Counted from the stretch's first letter, positions 17,854 to 27,394 are shown. The stretch: 64,000 nucleotides of DNA from Nitrospira tepida (GCF_947241125.1 NZ_OX365700.1:1550001-1614000), one strand, 5' to 3'. A program made the numbers and translations. Notes: generated from the letters alone by a model not told the origin.

Positions 17854-18057
17854 ATGATGTATTGGGTCCACATTGCCCGTTCGATTGATCGAACCACGCT
17901 CCATCGGGATCGGTGCGCCGAAGTGCCCTCCACCCCGCTGAAGTCGGACTTTTGGGAAGGGGGATGGTTCGACTATCCGGACAAGGAACGTGCGCTGCTG
18001 GCAATGGAGCAGGCCGGGACCACGTTCACCCGGCGCTGCACGCTGTGCAAGCCGTAG
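17854..18057 (+). CDS. 67-residue hypothetical protein with C-terminal CTLC motif
   Basis: Start MMYWVHIARSIDR lies 34 nt after the previous stop, with GGAGG upstream, so it is probably co-transcribed with the 58-residue gene. The protein has a WEGGWFDYPDKERALLAMEQ segment and ends RRCTLCKP, where the CxxC might bind metal together with Cys21. Function unknown. Confidence 0.6.
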   Translation: MMYWVHIARSIDRTTLHRDRCAEVPSTPLKSDFWEGGWFDYPDKERALLAMEQAGTTFTRRCTLCKP

Positions 18058-18093
18058 CCGGCGTGCCTGCCGCATGCCGGACATGTCGGGGTC

Positions 18094-18966
18094 ATGCCGC
18101 AGTTAGCGCTTCTGGCGACGACCCTTGTGTGGGGGGCGACCTTTCCCGCGACCAAGGCGGCCCTCGCGCAACTTCCCCCGCTCTCCTTTCTTTTCCTACG
18201 GTTTCTGCTCGGCGCGCTGCTGGCGGTCGCCGCCGCCTTGGCCCTGGGCTATCGTCTGGAGAGGAACGCATCGGTGCTCCGGATGGGCGCGATCGCCACC
18301 ATCTGGCTGAGCCTCGGGTACTTGTGCCAAACGGTCGGATTGCGCTACACCACCGCCTCCAACTCGGCCTTCATCACCGTGCTTTATGTCGTGTTCGTGC
18401 CGATTTTTCTTCGTCGGTTCGGCCTGCTCACCTGGATCGCCGTCGGCCTCGCCCTGGTGGGGTTGCTCTGTTTGGTCAAGCCGACCGTCTCGATCAACCT
18501 CGGCGATGTGCTCAATCTCGCCTGCGCCGCGGCGTTCGCGGCACACATCGCCTGCCTCGAACAGTTCACCAGAACCGGACAGTCCGTCTCATTGTTTCTC
18601 TGGCAGATGATTCTGATGAGCCTGGTGATGGCGCTGGGGTCGGTGGGCGAGTCGCCGGCGCCGGAGGCCTTCAGGCCCTCGCCGGTATTGCTGACGGGCC
18701 TCGCCGTCACCGGAGTGTTGGCGACCGGCGCCTTCGCCGTGCAGATGTGGGCGCAGCGCGTCGTGCCGGCTCACCAGGTCGCGCTGATCTTTGCCTTGGA
18801 ACCGGCCTGCGCCGCCTGGCTGTCCTCGCTGTTCCTCGGGGAGCAGTTGGATAGCCTGGGATGGATCGGGAGCGGATGTATCCTGGTCGCGACCCTGTTG
18901 GGAACGATCTGGGGGCACGAATCCGGCCCGACGAGAGCAACGGCTGCCGGTGCGCCGCCGTCATAG
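18094..18966 (+). CDS. EamA/DMT-family transporter
   Basis: A 290-residue protein with ten predicted membrane helices in two EamA repeats; the first begins LLATTLVWGATFPATKAAL and the second includes VPAHQVALIFALEPACAAW and ends with LDSLGWIGSGCILVATLL. Members export amino acids, nucleotides or other small metabolites; the substrate cannot be read from sequence. It follows the two small genes in the same direction. Confidence 0.9.
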   Translation: MPQLALLATTLVWGATFPATKAALAQLPPLSFLFLRFLLGALLAVAAALALGYRLERNASVLRMGAIATIWLSLGYLCQTVGLRYTTASNSAFITVLYVVFVPIFLRRFGLLTWIAVGLALVGLLCLVKPTVSINLGDVLNLACAAAFAAHIACLEQFTRTGQSVSLFLWQMILMSLVMALGSVGESPAPEAFRPSPVLLTGLAVTGVLATGAFAVQMWAQRVVPAHQVALIFALEPACAAWLSSLFLGEQLDSLGWIGSGCILVATLLGTIWGHESGPTRATAAGAPPS

Positions 18967-18980
18967 ACGCAGGGAGACCG

Positions 18981-19448
18981 ATGGCGCAAAAATTCGGAAA
19001 CGGACGGTGGGTGCGTGAGGGCTTCCTCAACAATCGTGTCCCCGGACTTGTGACCGGTCGGATCTACCTCGCGGGAATCGAGTGGGTTGATCTCTGTCTT
19101 GCGGGGGACTTCAAGGGCGAGATCGCCGGCTGCGCGATCCGGCTGAGGAACAGCCGGTATGAGGACGATGGCATGGCGGAGCAGGTCCTGGCTGATTTTG
19201 AGGTGCCGCAAGTCGGGACAGTGAGCTTGATCTCGTTCGATCCCCATCCGCTTCTCCAGCCCCATCCGTACATCGAATGGTTTTCCGATCGCAAGAATCA
19301 CTACCGGATCGAACTGCAGGTTGGCGATGCCTGGGTGGTGACGCCGGAAGAAGCCGCCGGGCTCGACGCCGAGAGTCAACGGATACGGGACAGCCTGGGC
19401 GCATCCCGCCGCGCAGGCGGCGCAGAGGATGAAACCGATTGGGTGTAG
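18981..19448 (+). CDS. 155-residue hypothetical protein
   Basis: The chosen start is the ATG at 18981, 14 nt after the EamA stop with GGGAG upstream; an earlier start overlaps the transporter gene and is rejected. The sequence (MAQKFGNGRWVREGFLNNR, LAGDFKGEIAGCAIRLRN, WFSDRKNHYRIELQVGDAWV) is probably beta-rich and cytosolic with no signal peptide. The family is not recognised. Confidence 0.6.
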   Translation: MAQKFGNGRWVREGFLNNRVPGLVTGRIYLAGIEWVDLCLAGDFKGEIAGCAIRLRNSRYEDDGMAEQVLADFEVPQVGTVSLISFDPHPLLQPHPYIEWFSDRKNHYRIELQVGDAWVVTPEEAAGLDAESQRIRDSLGASRRAGGAEDETDWV

Positions 19449-19487
19449 ACCGTCGATGGGCGACGAAACGGAATGGGACAGGAGACG

Positions 19488-20453
19488 CTAGACCGCGACC
19501 GCCTCTTCCTGCGGCCGTGAATCGCGGACATGGGCCGGGACCGGCCGCAGATCCCAAATCAATCCGCACCACGACATCGCCTTCAGAATGTAATAGGAGA
19601 TATCGATTTCCCACCAATAGAACCCCTGCCGGGCAGAGGCCGGATAGTAGTGATGGTTGTTGTGCCAGCCTTCGCCGAAGGTAATGAGCGCGAGGAAGAA
19701 ATTGTTCCGGCTGAAATCGCCCGTCTCATACCGTCGGGAACCCCAGCGGTGAGCGAGCGAATTGATCGTATAGGTGCAGTGGCTGACCAGCACGGTCGAG
19801 ATAAAGAACCCGACGATCAGCATCTGCATGCCCGACGTGCCCAGCCCCGGCCACAGGGCGTTCAGGCCGACGCCCAGGAAGAAGGTGAGCGTGCCCAGCG
19901 CGATCGGGATGACGAGGTCGAATCGATCGAGCCAGCGGAGTTCAGGGAACTTGGCGAGATCATTGACAGCTTTGACATCGGTCGGCGCGTTGATCGGGGC
20001 GAGGAACCATCCGGTGTGGCTCCACAGAAAACTGTTGGTGATCGGCGAATGGACGTCCGACTGTTGATCCGACACGCGGTGATGTTTGCGATGGTGCGCC
20101 GCCCACCATAGAGGGCCTCGCTGCACGGCCGAGGCTCCGGCCAGGCCGAACAGGAACTGGCACAGGCGCGAGGTCTTGAACGTTTTATGGGAAAAATAGC
20201 GGTGATAGAAGCCGGTGATGGCGAACATGCGCAGCCCATATAAAAACATCGCCACCAGCACGGCCGGCCAGCTCAGGCCCACCCAGAACACGCCGAGGCA
20301 CATGAGGTGCATGGTAATAAAGGGCACGGCTTGAACCCAATCGACACGGTAGGGGTCCTGGTTCGGATTCGGATGCTTGGGTTGCCACGAGTCAAACAAA
20401 TACACCGGAATGCGAAGGACCGACCAGATACGTTGCGTGAGCTGTGTGATCAT
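19488..20453 (-). CDS. acyl-CoA/acyl-lipid delta-9-type fatty acid desaturase
   Basis: A membrane di-iron desaturase of 321 residues. All three histidine boxes are present: HRYFSH near residue 84, HRKHH near 121 and HNNHH near 266. Hydrophobic segments lie near 40-75 and 180-225. The family introduces a double bond into saturated acyl chains in the membrane using O2 and electrons from ferredoxin or cytochrome b5. The gene is monocistronic and divergent from the haem cluster. Confidence 0.9.
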   Translation of the reverse strand: MITQLTQRIWSVLRIPVYLFDSWQPKHPNPNQDPYRVDWVQAVPFITMHLMCLGVFWVGLSWPAVLVAMFLYGLRMFAITGFYHRYFSHKTFKTSRLCQFLFGLAGASAVQRGPLWWAAHHRKHHRVSDQQSDVHSPITNSFLWSHTGWFLAPINAPTDVKAVNDLAKFPELRWLDRFDLVIPIALGTLTFFLGVGLNALWPGLGTSGMQMLIVGFFISTVLVSHCTYTINSLAHRWGSRRYETGDFSRNNFFLALITFGEGWHNNHHYYPASARQGFYWWEIDISYYILKAMSWCGLIWDLRPVPAHVRDSRPQEEAVAV

Positions 20454-20938
20454 TCGTTCTCTCCCATGCTCTCTTATTCAGACAGAGGCACAACCCGACT
20501 CGCACGCTGTTATACAGGGGCGCCAGATCTGTGGCGATGGGCCCGATCAATCAGGGGGGGCCACGTAACGGGCAGCGGTCACCTGGATGTGGTGAACGGC
20601 GGTCTTCGACACAATTGGGGCATTTATACAGGACGGTAGGCTGAAGTCAATCCCCTTCCCCCCTGTTTCGACGAAAAAAGTACGCATAGCCTCCTATGCG
20701 AAGCGTCTGTCAGAGGGAGGGGCTGGACCCAACCTTCGCTCCGGATTTCATCATACCATGAATCGGATCGGATGTGCGTCGGCCTATTCCGGGCTTTCTA
20801 GCGAGCATAGGACGACGGAACAAGTTGAGCCAGCAATATGTGAGAACCAACCGACGCGGCGGAACTCTCTTCGCGCTTGTTCCAGAGCCGGCCCTGCCAG
20901 CTTGGAACCTGCCCATTGATCGGGAGCTGCCCATTGAA
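20454..20938. other. intergenic region between the desaturase and hemE
   Basis: About 485 bp without a supported gene. Short frames exist, but none has family similarity or a convincing ribosome-binding site. It includes a GC-skewed stretch near 20550-20680 and ends in the hemE promoter. Confidence 0.5.
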
Positions 20939-20968
20939 TTGACTCGCCGCCGGCTCCCTCTCTAGAAT
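20939..20968 (+). promoter_or_regulatory. sigma-70-type promoter for hemE
   Basis: TTGACT (20939-20944), an 18-bp spacer and TAGAAT (20963-20968), with a predicted start about 25 nt upstream of the hemE ATG. The short leader suggests no riboswitch. Confidence 0.6.
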
Positions 20969-21000
20969 GCGCGCGGGATCTAGCGGACGGTGCACGAGCT

Positions 21001-22026
21001 ATGAATGATCGATTTTTGAAAGCCTGTCGCCGCGAAGCGGTCGATTGTACTCCCGTCTGGTTTATGCGCCAGGCGGGGCGATACATGCCCGAGTATCAAA
21101 GGATCCGGGCCAAACATTCTATTCTGGAGGTGTGCAAGACGCCGGAGTTGGCCGCCGAGGTCACGCTGCAGCCGATCGAGCGGTTTCCGCTGGACGCCGC
21201 CATTATCTTCGCCGACATCCTGCTGCCGTTGGAGGCGATGGGCCTGTCGCTCGAATTCGCCGAAGGAGAAGGACCGGTCATCCATAATCCCGTCCGCGAC
21301 CGCAATGGGGTGGATCGGCTCCGCGTCACCGATGGACAGGCCCTGGCCTACGTGGCGGACGCCGTGCGGGTGGCGCGCCGGGCGCTCAATGACCGGGTCC
21401 CCTTAATCGGATTCGCCGGGGCACCCTTCACGCTGGCCAGTTACGCCATCGAGGGAGGTGGCTCCAGAAACTACATCCTGACCAAACAGTTCATGTACCG
21501 GGAGCCGGAGGCCTGGCACCGACTGTTGGACAAGTTGGCGCGGGAGGTCACCGGGTACCTGCGGCAACAGATCCGTGAAGGGGCCCAGGCCATTCAACTT
21601 TTCGACAGTTGGGTCGGCTGCCTCTCCCCGGGCGATTATGCCGAATACGTGCTCCCGCATGTCCGGGTGATCTTCGAAGGATTGAAGCGGGAGAGCGTGC
21701 CGCTCATCTATTTCGGAACCGGGACCAGCACCTTGCTCCGGCTGATGCGGGACGCGGGGGGGACGGTGATGGGGCTGGACTGGCGCATCCCGCTGGATGA
21801 AGGATGGGAGAGGCTTGGACACGACGTTGCGGTACAGGGGAACCTGGATCCGGTGGTGCTCTTTGCACCTCTGGGCGAAATCGAGCGTCGGGTGGAAGAC
21901 ATCCTTCACCGAGCGGGAGGCCGCCCCGGCCATATCTTCAACCTCGGCCATGGGATCCTGCCGGGCACGCCGATGGACCATGTCGCCGCCGCGATCGACA
22001 TGGTGCATAAGCTGAGTCAGCAATAA
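21001..22026 (+). CDS. hemE: uroporphyrinogen decarboxylase
   Basis: HemE removes four carboxylates from uroporphyrinogen III to give coproporphyrinogen III. At 341 residues it is normal length. The signature PVWFMRQAGRYMPEYQ near residue 19, ADILLPLEAMG near 71 and the C-terminal GHGILPGTP are characteristic. First gene of a hemE-hemH-hemG cluster on the plus strand. Confidence 0.95.
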   Translation: MNDRFLKACRREAVDCTPVWFMRQAGRYMPEYQRIRAKHSILEVCKTPELAAEVTLQPIERFPLDAAIIFADILLPLEAMGLSLEFAEGEGPVIHNPVRDRNGVDRLRVTDGQALAYVADAVRVARRALNDRVPLIGFAGAPFTLASYAIEGGGSRNYILTKQFMYREPEAWHRLLDKLAREVTGYLRQQIREGAQAIQLFDSWVGCLSPGDYAEYVLPHVRVIFEGLKRESVPLIYFGTGTSTLLRLMRDAGGTVMGLDWRIPLDEGWERLGHDVAVQGNLDPVVLFAPLGEIERRVEDILHRAGGRPGHIFNLGHGILPGTPMDHVAAAIDMVHKLSQQ

Positions 22027-22037
22027 CGAGCGGCAAG

Positions 22038-22120
22038 CGTCAACCGTCATTCGACAACCGGACAGGTCTAAATATTGTCGTCCTGTATCGAATGACGAAT
22101 GACCATTGACGAATGACGAG
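22038..22120. repeat. inverted heptamer-arm intergenic element D
   Basis: The left arm (22038-22060) carries cgtcaac, cgtcatt, cgacaac. The right arm (22088-22120) carries gacgaat, gaccatt, gacgaat, gacgaga. The AT-richer core is about 27 bp. It separates hemE from hemH, and a false longer hemH start lies in the right arm. Confidence 0.75.
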
Positions 22121-22129
22121 AGGTTCGCA

Positions 22130-23074
22130 ATGCCGGGACCACAACAATCGATCGCGATCCTCCTCATGGGGCTGGGTGGGCCCGATTGCCTGGAGAACGT
22201 GGAGCCTTACCTCAAGGAAGTGCGAGGGGGCCGTCCGACGCCCCCGGAATTAGTCGAGGAGATCCGCGAACGGTATCGGGTAACGGGCGGACGTTCGCCG
22301 GTGCTCGATGTCACGCGTGAGGTGGCCGGGCGGCTTGAGGACCGGCTGAACCAGTTGGGCGGATCACCGTATCGCGTCTACGTCGGGCTTCGACATTGGC
22401 ATCCCTTCGTCAAGGACACCTTTGCGGCATTGCTGCGCGATCGACCGGAGCAGGTCATTGCCGTCTGCATGGCGCCCCAATATTCCAGCCTCAGCATCGG
22501 CGCCTACATTCACAAGGTCGAAGAGGCCAGGGCATCCCTGGGCGCCGACTGTCCGGTCAGTTATGTGAAGAGCTGGCATCGGCATCCCCGGTTGATCGCC
22601 GCCATCGCCGAGAATGTGGAGTCCGGCCTGAAAAACTTTCCGATCGAGCGCCGCGGAACAGTACCGATCCTGTTCACCGCACATAGCTTGCCGGAGCGGA
22701 TTCTGGAGATGAAGGACCCCTATCCCGACGAGGTGCAGGGTACGATGAACGAAGTCTGCGCCCTGATACGCCAGCCGGTCGTGCGATTGGCCTACCAAAG
22801 CCAGGGGCGGACGGGCGAGAAATGGCTGGGACCGTCGGTCGAGGCGGTTGTGGAGGAGTTGTGCGCCGCCGGCCATCGCGATCTGCTGGTGGCGCCGATC
22901 GGTTTCCTGTGCGACCACGTCGAAGTGCTGTTCGATCTCGACATCGAGTTGAAACACGTGGCCGCCGCGAAGGGAATGCGCCTGGAGCGGATTCCCATGT
23001 TGAATGCCTCCCCGGCCCTAGTCGATACGCTGGTCTCCGTCGTGCAGGATCACCAAGCGGTAGCGGCAGCCTGA
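22130..23074 (+). CDS. hemH: ferrochelatase (HemH family)
   Basis: HemH inserts Fe2+ into the porphyrin (or coproporphyrin) ring. From the ATG at 22130 (GAGAGG upstream) it has 314 residues. Motifs: ILLMGLGGPDCLENVEPYL, the VCMAPQYSSLSIGAYIHKV region, catalytic His in FTAHSLPERI near residue 187, and PIGFLCDHVEVLFDLDIE near 263 with the metal-site acid and His. The next gene begins 8 nt after its stop, indicating tight coupling. Confidence 0.95.
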   Translation: MPGPQQSIAILLMGLGGPDCLENVEPYLKEVRGGRPTPPELVEEIRERYRVTGGRSPVLDVTREVAGRLEDRLNQLGGSPYRVYVGLRHWHPFVKDTFAALLRDRPEQVIAVCMAPQYSSLSIGAYIHKVEEARASLGADCPVSYVKSWHRHPRLIAAIAENVESGLKNFPIERRGTVPILFTAHSLPERILEMKDPYPDEVQGTMNEVCALIRQPVVRLAYQSQGRTGEKWLGPSVEAVVEELCAAGHRDLLVAPIGFLCDHVEVLFDLDIELKHVAAAKGMRLERIPMLNASPALVDTLVSVVQDHQAVAAA

Positions 23075-23082
23075 TCCTCTCC

Positions 23083-24534
23083 GTGACACTCGGTCCTCAG
23101 ACAGTGGCGGTTGTCGGTGGAGGGATTGCCGGTCTTGCCGCCGCCTTCGAACTCACCAAGCTGGCGTCGGACCGCAACCTGCTCCTTGCCTGTCGGGTGC
23201 TGGAATCCGCCCCGACCTGGGGCGGTAAGATCGTGACCCATCGGGCCGGAGGCCTGCTCATCGAGGCAGGACCCGATTCCTTTCTCTCTCAGAAGCCCTG
23301 GGCCTTGGATCTGTGCCGGGAACTCGGGCTCGGCGACCAACTGATCAACACCAACGACGAGCACCGCAAGACCTTCGTCTATTCGCGGGGGCGGCTTCGC
23401 GAATTGCCCGAGGGGTTGGTCGTGATCGTCCCGAGCAAGTTGGGGCCGTTTCTGCGGAGCGGCCTCTTGTCTTGGAGCGGGCTGGCCCGCATGGGACTGG
23501 AATGGGCCGTGCCAAGGCGGCGGATCGGCGCCGATGAATCGCTGAGGGGGTTTTTTCAGCGCCGGTTCGGACGGGAAGCGACGGATCGCCTGATCGAGCC
23601 GTTGATGGCCGGGATCTACGCCGGTGATGCGACGCAGATGAGCATCCAGGCGACGTTCCCGCGGTTTCCCGAACTGGAGCAGCAATGCGGCAGCCTGATC
23701 CGTGGCCTGCTGGCCAAACGATCGTCCGGACCGGAGCCGGCCAATGGACGTCCGAAGCCCTCGCTGTTTGTGACGCTCCGTCACGGGTTGAGCGGGCTTG
23801 TGGACGCCCTGGTGAAGCGGCTCGCCACAGCCGGAGTCGGCTTGCAGACGGGCGTCGGGGTCGAGGCGCTGCGGGTGCGGTCCCGCGAGGCGGGGCGATG
23901 GGTCTATGATCTCATGCTGTCCGACGGGAGCCGCATCGCGGCCGATGCCGTGATCCTGGCCGTCCCGGCCTTTGCGTCCGCCGACCTGGTCCGGCCCCTG
24001 AGCCCGTCATCCTCAGCCTTGCTGGAGCAAATTCTCTATGCCTCGACGGCGACGATTGCGTTGGCCTATCACTCGGATGATGTGCGGCCGGCCATTCAGG
24101 GATTCGGCTTTGTCGTGCCTCGCGTCGAGCAGCGGCCATTGCTGGCTGCGACGTGGACCTCGCTCAAGTGGGCGGACCGAGCGCCGGCGGGACAGGTGCT
24201 GGTCCGATGCTATCTTGGAGGAATCGGCAGGGAGGCCAGCCTGGCCGGGAGCGACGAGGATCTCGTCAGCCGTTCGCGGGAGGAGTTGGCCGCCCTGGCC
24301 GGAATCAAGGCGCCACCGACCTATGTCGAAGTGAACCGATGGCCTCGCGGAATGCCTCAATACACGGTGGGGCACCTGGACCGGCTGACGCAAATCGAGG
24401 CAGGCTTGAGCCGCTATCCCGGCCTCGTGCTGACAGGAGCGGCCTATCGCGGTGTCGGGATTCCCGATTGCATCCGCGAAGGACAGGCGAGCGCGGGGCG
24501 GATTGCAGATTATCTTGCCGGCAAGCGGAATTGA
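23083..24534 (+). CDS. hemG: protoporphyrinogen/coproporphyrinogen III oxidase (HemG/HemY type)
   Basis: A flavoprotein of 483 residues beginning at the GTG at 23083, just after hemH. The FAD motif VAVVGGGIAGLAAAFEL, the GGKIVTH and LIEAGPDSFLSQKP segments, and the C-terminal GAAYRGVGIPDCIREGQASA are typical of oxygen-dependent PgoX/CgoX (HemY). It oxidises proto- or coproporphyrinogen. Gene order decarboxylase-chelatase-oxidase occurs in both the protoporphyrin and coproporphyrin pathways, so the branch is not decided by order alone. Confidence 0.9.
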   Translation: MTLGPQTVAVVGGGIAGLAAAFELTKLASDRNLLLACRVLESAPTWGGKIVTHRAGGLLIEAGPDSFLSQKPWALDLCRELGLGDQLINTNDEHRKTFVYSRGRLRELPEGLVVIVPSKLGPFLRSGLLSWSGLARMGLEWAVPRRRIGADESLRGFFQRRFGREATDRLIEPLMAGIYAGDATQMSIQATFPRFPELEQQCGSLIRGLLAKRSSGPEPANGRPKPSLFVTLRHGLSGLVDALVKRLATAGVGLQTGVGVEALRVRSREAGRWVYDLMLSDGSRIAADAVILAVPAFASADLVRPLSPSSSALLEQILYASTATIALAYHSDDVRPAIQGFGFVVPRVEQRPLLAATWTSLKWADRAPAGQVLVRCYLGGIGREASLAGSDEDLVSRSREELAALAGIKAPPTYVEVNRWPRGMPQYTVGHLDRLTQIEAGLSRYPGLVLTGAAYRGVGIPDCIREGQASAGRIADYLAGKRN

Positions 24535-24600
24535 CCATCGTTTGGTCAGTTGGGCATATGCAGAATGAGGAGATGGCGAGATCAAGGAGTGGAGTGACCC

Positions 24601-25008
24601 ATGGCTGAACCGTTCGGTATTCTGAATGTCAGTGGCCCCTTTCGAGAACCAAGAGAGCCCGTGTTTTCCTATGACTATTCGATTCAACGGCCGACCTGGC
24701 CGACGCCCCATGCCGTCCGGGTCAAGATTGGCATTCCCAACGAACTGGACCCGATCAAGCAACGGCTGCTGGGAACCATCCAGGGCACGGCGGGCCAACA
24801 GGTTGTTGTAAATGCCGTGCTCACGCGCCGGATCGCTGACTTTAAGCTCCAGCTTGCCAACGAAGAGGGGTTGTTGGGAGGGCGGCAGGATGCATTGGTG
24901 GCGCCGTTCAGCGGATCCCTGGCGCATCTGCTTCCGAAACTGGAAACCTGGGCAATCGAGCAGCAGCAGGCCCTGCGAGAGGAAATCCGGCAGCGGGCGA
25001 AATTATAG
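24601..25008 (+). CDS. 135-residue hypothetical protein
   Basis: Starts MAEPFGILNVSGPFREPREP, 66 nt after hemG in the same direction. A central IGIPNELDPIKQRLLGTIQG segment is followed by a helical C-terminal half ending in a Gln/Glu-rich helix (IEQQQALREEIRQRAKL). There is no signal peptide, and I do not recognise the family. It converges with the membrane-anchored gene on the other strand. Confidence 0.55.
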   Translation: MAEPFGILNVSGPFREPREPVFSYDYSIQRPTWPTPHAVRVKIGIPNELDPIKQRLLGTIQGTAGQQVVVNAVLTRRIADFKLQLANEEGLLGGRQDALVAPFSGSLAHLLPKLETWAIEQQQALREEIRQRAKL

Positions 25009-25020
25009 GTATACGGTCTT

Positions 25021-25698
25021 TCAGAAGATCGGCTTGTAATTTTTCGAATGGACCCCAGATTCGTCGGCAAACCCCAATGAGGCCCGGTCCGGGTGATCGC
25101 TGTTGTTCAGGTTGATCTGGTACCGACCGCGAACCCGCTCCATGGCTTCTTCAAATGGAACGGCCGACGGATAGAGGCCGCCGGGGGCATGGGCGCCGAG
25201 GGCCAGGGTGCCAACCACTTCCGGCGCGGCGTAGGTCGGGTCGCTGAACAGGTAGATGTCGGCGATGGCATGGTCTCCAAGCGTATTGCCGGGCGTGGTG
25301 GCCGGAAGCAGGCTGGTCAGGCTGTTGTCCATCCGCTTGGCGTGAAAATCCTTTAAAAGGCTGATGATCTGGCTGTTGGTCGCCTCCGGCGGAATAATCA
25401 GGCTGATAGCCTTATATTCCGGTACCGTGGCATGGACGCGGAAAATAACCGCGCTCCCCTCGTCGTCCAGATGACTGCTGCCGATTTCCGGTTTGCCCAG
25501 CGACGCATCCGGCCGGTCCCGTTTATTTCCCGGCGCGAAGACGAAGAAGATCAGAATCCAGAGTCCGAAGATGACAGAAAAGATCACCACGAGCGGATGG
25601 GCGCCGGCCCGCTTGCCTTCCTCATAATGGTTGAGGCCCAGCGGGGACGGGGAATCCTCCGGACCGCGCGGTTCGGCTTGTTTCGGTTGGTCCGTCAT
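25021..25698 (-). CDS. membrane-anchored hypothetical protein
   Basis: A 225-residue protein with one transmembrane segment (about residues 35-55, PLVVIFSVIFGLWILIFFVF) and a domain of about 150 residues predicted outside the cytoplasm, containing SLIIPPEATNSQIISLLKDF and IADIYLFSDPTYAAPE. The family is not recognised. The start overlaps the mazG stop by 4 nt (ATGA), so it is translated with mazG. Confidence 0.6.
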   Translation of the reverse strand: MTDQPKQAEPRGPEDSPSPLGLNHYEEGKRAGAHPLVVIFSVIFGLWILIFFVFAPGNKRDRPDASLGKPEIGSSHLDDEGSAVIFRVHATVPEYKAISLIIPPEATNSQIISLLKDFHAKRMDNSLTSLLPATTPGNTLGDHAIADIYLFSDPTYAAPEVVGTLALGAHAPGGLYPSAVPFEEAMERVRGRYQINLNNSDHPDRASLGFADESGVHSKNYKPIF

Positions 25699-26615
25699 AA
25701 CGCCGTGCCTGAGGGGCGAGGGGCTGCCATGGGGGTGCGATCCTCGGCCTGTGCTGCCTTCTTTGCTTCGGCCCAGAGCCGATCCATTTCTTCAAGGGTC
25801 ATGCTGTCCAGCGACCGGCCGGCGCGCCGGGCCTCCGCCTCGATGTAATGAAACCGATCGACAAACCGTCCCGTGGCCAGACGAAGCGCATCCTCCGGGT
25901 TCACGGCGAGCTTGCGCGCGAGATTGACCAGCGAAAACAACACGTCGCCGAATTCCGCCGTGATCTGCTCCTGCGAGCCGGCCCGCGCGCGATTGTCGCC
26001 GCCCAAGTCTGCGGAGGCCGCCGCCCGCAGTTCGCGGCATTCTTCCTCGACCTTGTCGAGCACCTGCGCCGTCCCTTCACGCGAATCCGGCCAGTCGAAC
26101 CCCACGCGCGAGGCGCGCGCCTGCACTTGGTAGGCGCGGAGAAGCGCCGGAAGGGTATTCGGCACTCCATCGAGCACCGACTGCGTCCGGCCCGCCGCTT
26201 CCCGTTCCTGCTTCTTGATCTGTTCCCACTTGCCGTAGACCTCTTCCGGGCTCAGGCTGTCTTGTCCGGAATCGGGCCTATTGAACACGTGCGGATGCCG
26301 GCGGATCAACTTGTCCGCGAGCAAGCCCATGACATCTTCGATGGTAAATCGTCCCTGCTCGGCGGCAATCTGAGCATGGAACAGGATCTGGAGCAGCAGG
26401 TCGCCCAATTCCTCCCGCAGCTTGGCCATGTCCTGCTGATCAATCGTCTCCAGCACTTCGTAGGTTTCTTCGAGCAGATAGGGTTTGAGCGAGTCGTGGG
26501 TCTGCTTGCGATCCCAGGGGCAGCCGTCGGGCGCGCGCAGAGCGGCCATGATCTGGACCAGACGGTCGAAGCCGGTCTGTGCCGGAACAACCTGATGATG
26601 AAGCGGCTGGTTCAT
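25695..26615 (-). CDS. mazG: nucleoside triphosphate pyrophosphohydrolase MazG
   Basis: MazG hydrolyses (d)NTPs to monophosphates and is linked to (p)ppGpp-dependent control and nucleotide-pool cleaning. From the ATG at 26615 it has 306 residues with two MazG domains. The first contains CPWDRKQTHDSLKPYLLEE and the metal site EELGDLLLQILFHA. The second contains VEEECRELRAA and EFGDVLFSLVNLARKL. A longer frame to 27053 overlaps the divergent DUF1844 gene and is not supported. Confidence 0.9.
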   Translation of the reverse strand: MNQPLHHQVVPAQTGFDRLVQIMAALRAPDGCPWDRKQTHDSLKPYLLEETYEVLETIDQQDMAKLREELGDLLLQILFHAQIAAEQGRFTIEDVMGLLADKLIRRHPHVFNRPDSGQDSLSPEEVYGKWEQIKKQEREAAGRTQSVLDGVPNTLPALLRAYQVQARASRVGFDWPDSREGTAQVLDKVEEECRELRAAASADLGGDNRARAGSQEQITAEFGDVLFSLVNLARKLAVNPEDALRLATGRFVDRFHYIEAEARRAGRSLDSMTLEEMDRLWAEAKKAAQAEDRTPMAAPRPSGTAL

Positions 26616-26772
26616 AAACAGGTGGCAGGAGCTTATACCGAGTCCGGGGGGCGCTGCAATCGTTTGCGGCGGCTCGCGGTCGTCTTGCGACTCTCTATGG
26701 CCTATGCTACCGTACTGCCCGCTGAATTGGGCCGTTGATCGAAGCAGGAAGAGCTGAGTCGAGGGAGCGAGC

Positions 26773-27213
26773 ATGAGCGCTGAGGAAGAACGGGGGTTCG
26801 TGATCCGGGATCGTCGGGGCGAGAAACCGGCAGAGTCGTCAGGAGCGGCTTCTGAAGGGCCGGCGGCTTCAGGCCGGGCCCGCGCGGAGCCCCCAACCGC
26901 GGCCGCGTCCCGCGCCGCAGGAGCTTCCGAAGGCCATGCCGGCCACGCACCGGTTCCAGTGACGTTTTCGACCTTTGTCTTTTCGCTCGGCACCTCCGCC
27001 CTGATGTTGATGGGTGAGCGGTTGGACCCTGGCCAGCAGGAACTGCCCGTCAATTTGCCTCAAGCCAAGGAAATCATCGACATCCTTTCGCTGCTCGAGA
27101 CCAAAACCAAAGGGAACTTGACGTCGGACGAGCAGTCGGTCCTGACCGATATGCTCTATGCGTTGCGGATGAAATTCGTGGAACTGACCTCGTCCGGCTC
27201 CGCTCCGCGATAA
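26773..27213 (+). CDS. DUF1844-family protein
   Basis: The 146-residue product has an Ala/Gly/Ser-rich, low-complexity N-terminus (residues 1-60) and a conserved domain VTFSTFVFSLGTSALMLMGE, LPQAKEIIDILSLLETKTKGN and LTSDEQSVLTDMLYALRMKF, which is DUF1844. The family is widespread in Nitrospirota, Acidobacteria and Deltaproteobacteria; function unknown. Divergent from mazG. Confidence 0.8.
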   Translation: MSAEEERGFVIRDRRGEKPAESSGAASEGPAASGRARAEPPTAAASRAAGASEGHAGHAPVPVTFSTFVFSLGTSALMLMGERLDPGQQELPVNLPQAKEIIDILSLLETKTKGNLTSDEQSVLTDMLYALRMKFVELTSSGSAPR

Positions 27214-27394
27214 GCCCGGTAAGCCCGGCGGTTCGTTCTGGTCTTGCCTGTCGGCTATGTCGCCGCTCTTCGGGCGCCAAATCGTTTGATTCCCTTCACT
27301 GTTCCGGCTACTCTGAAGAGCGAAGCGTTGTCCGAAGGAGCCCTGGAACAGGAGAGGCGCCTCGGGCGAACCCTATCGTCCTAGCAACATTTCC

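Noticed and set aside
20710-20934. Minus-strand frame of 74 codons in the desaturase-hemE gap
   Set aside because: No ribosome site or similarity; probably chance.
22106-22129. Upstream start of hemH (MTNDERFA...) and TTG start of sthA at 10310
   Set aside because: Both codons lie in heptamer repeats and add residues foreign to the families; internal ATGs fit the family N-termini.
26616-27053. N-terminal extension of mazG to 27053
   Set aside because: It overlaps the divergent DUF1844 gene and has no MazG similarity.
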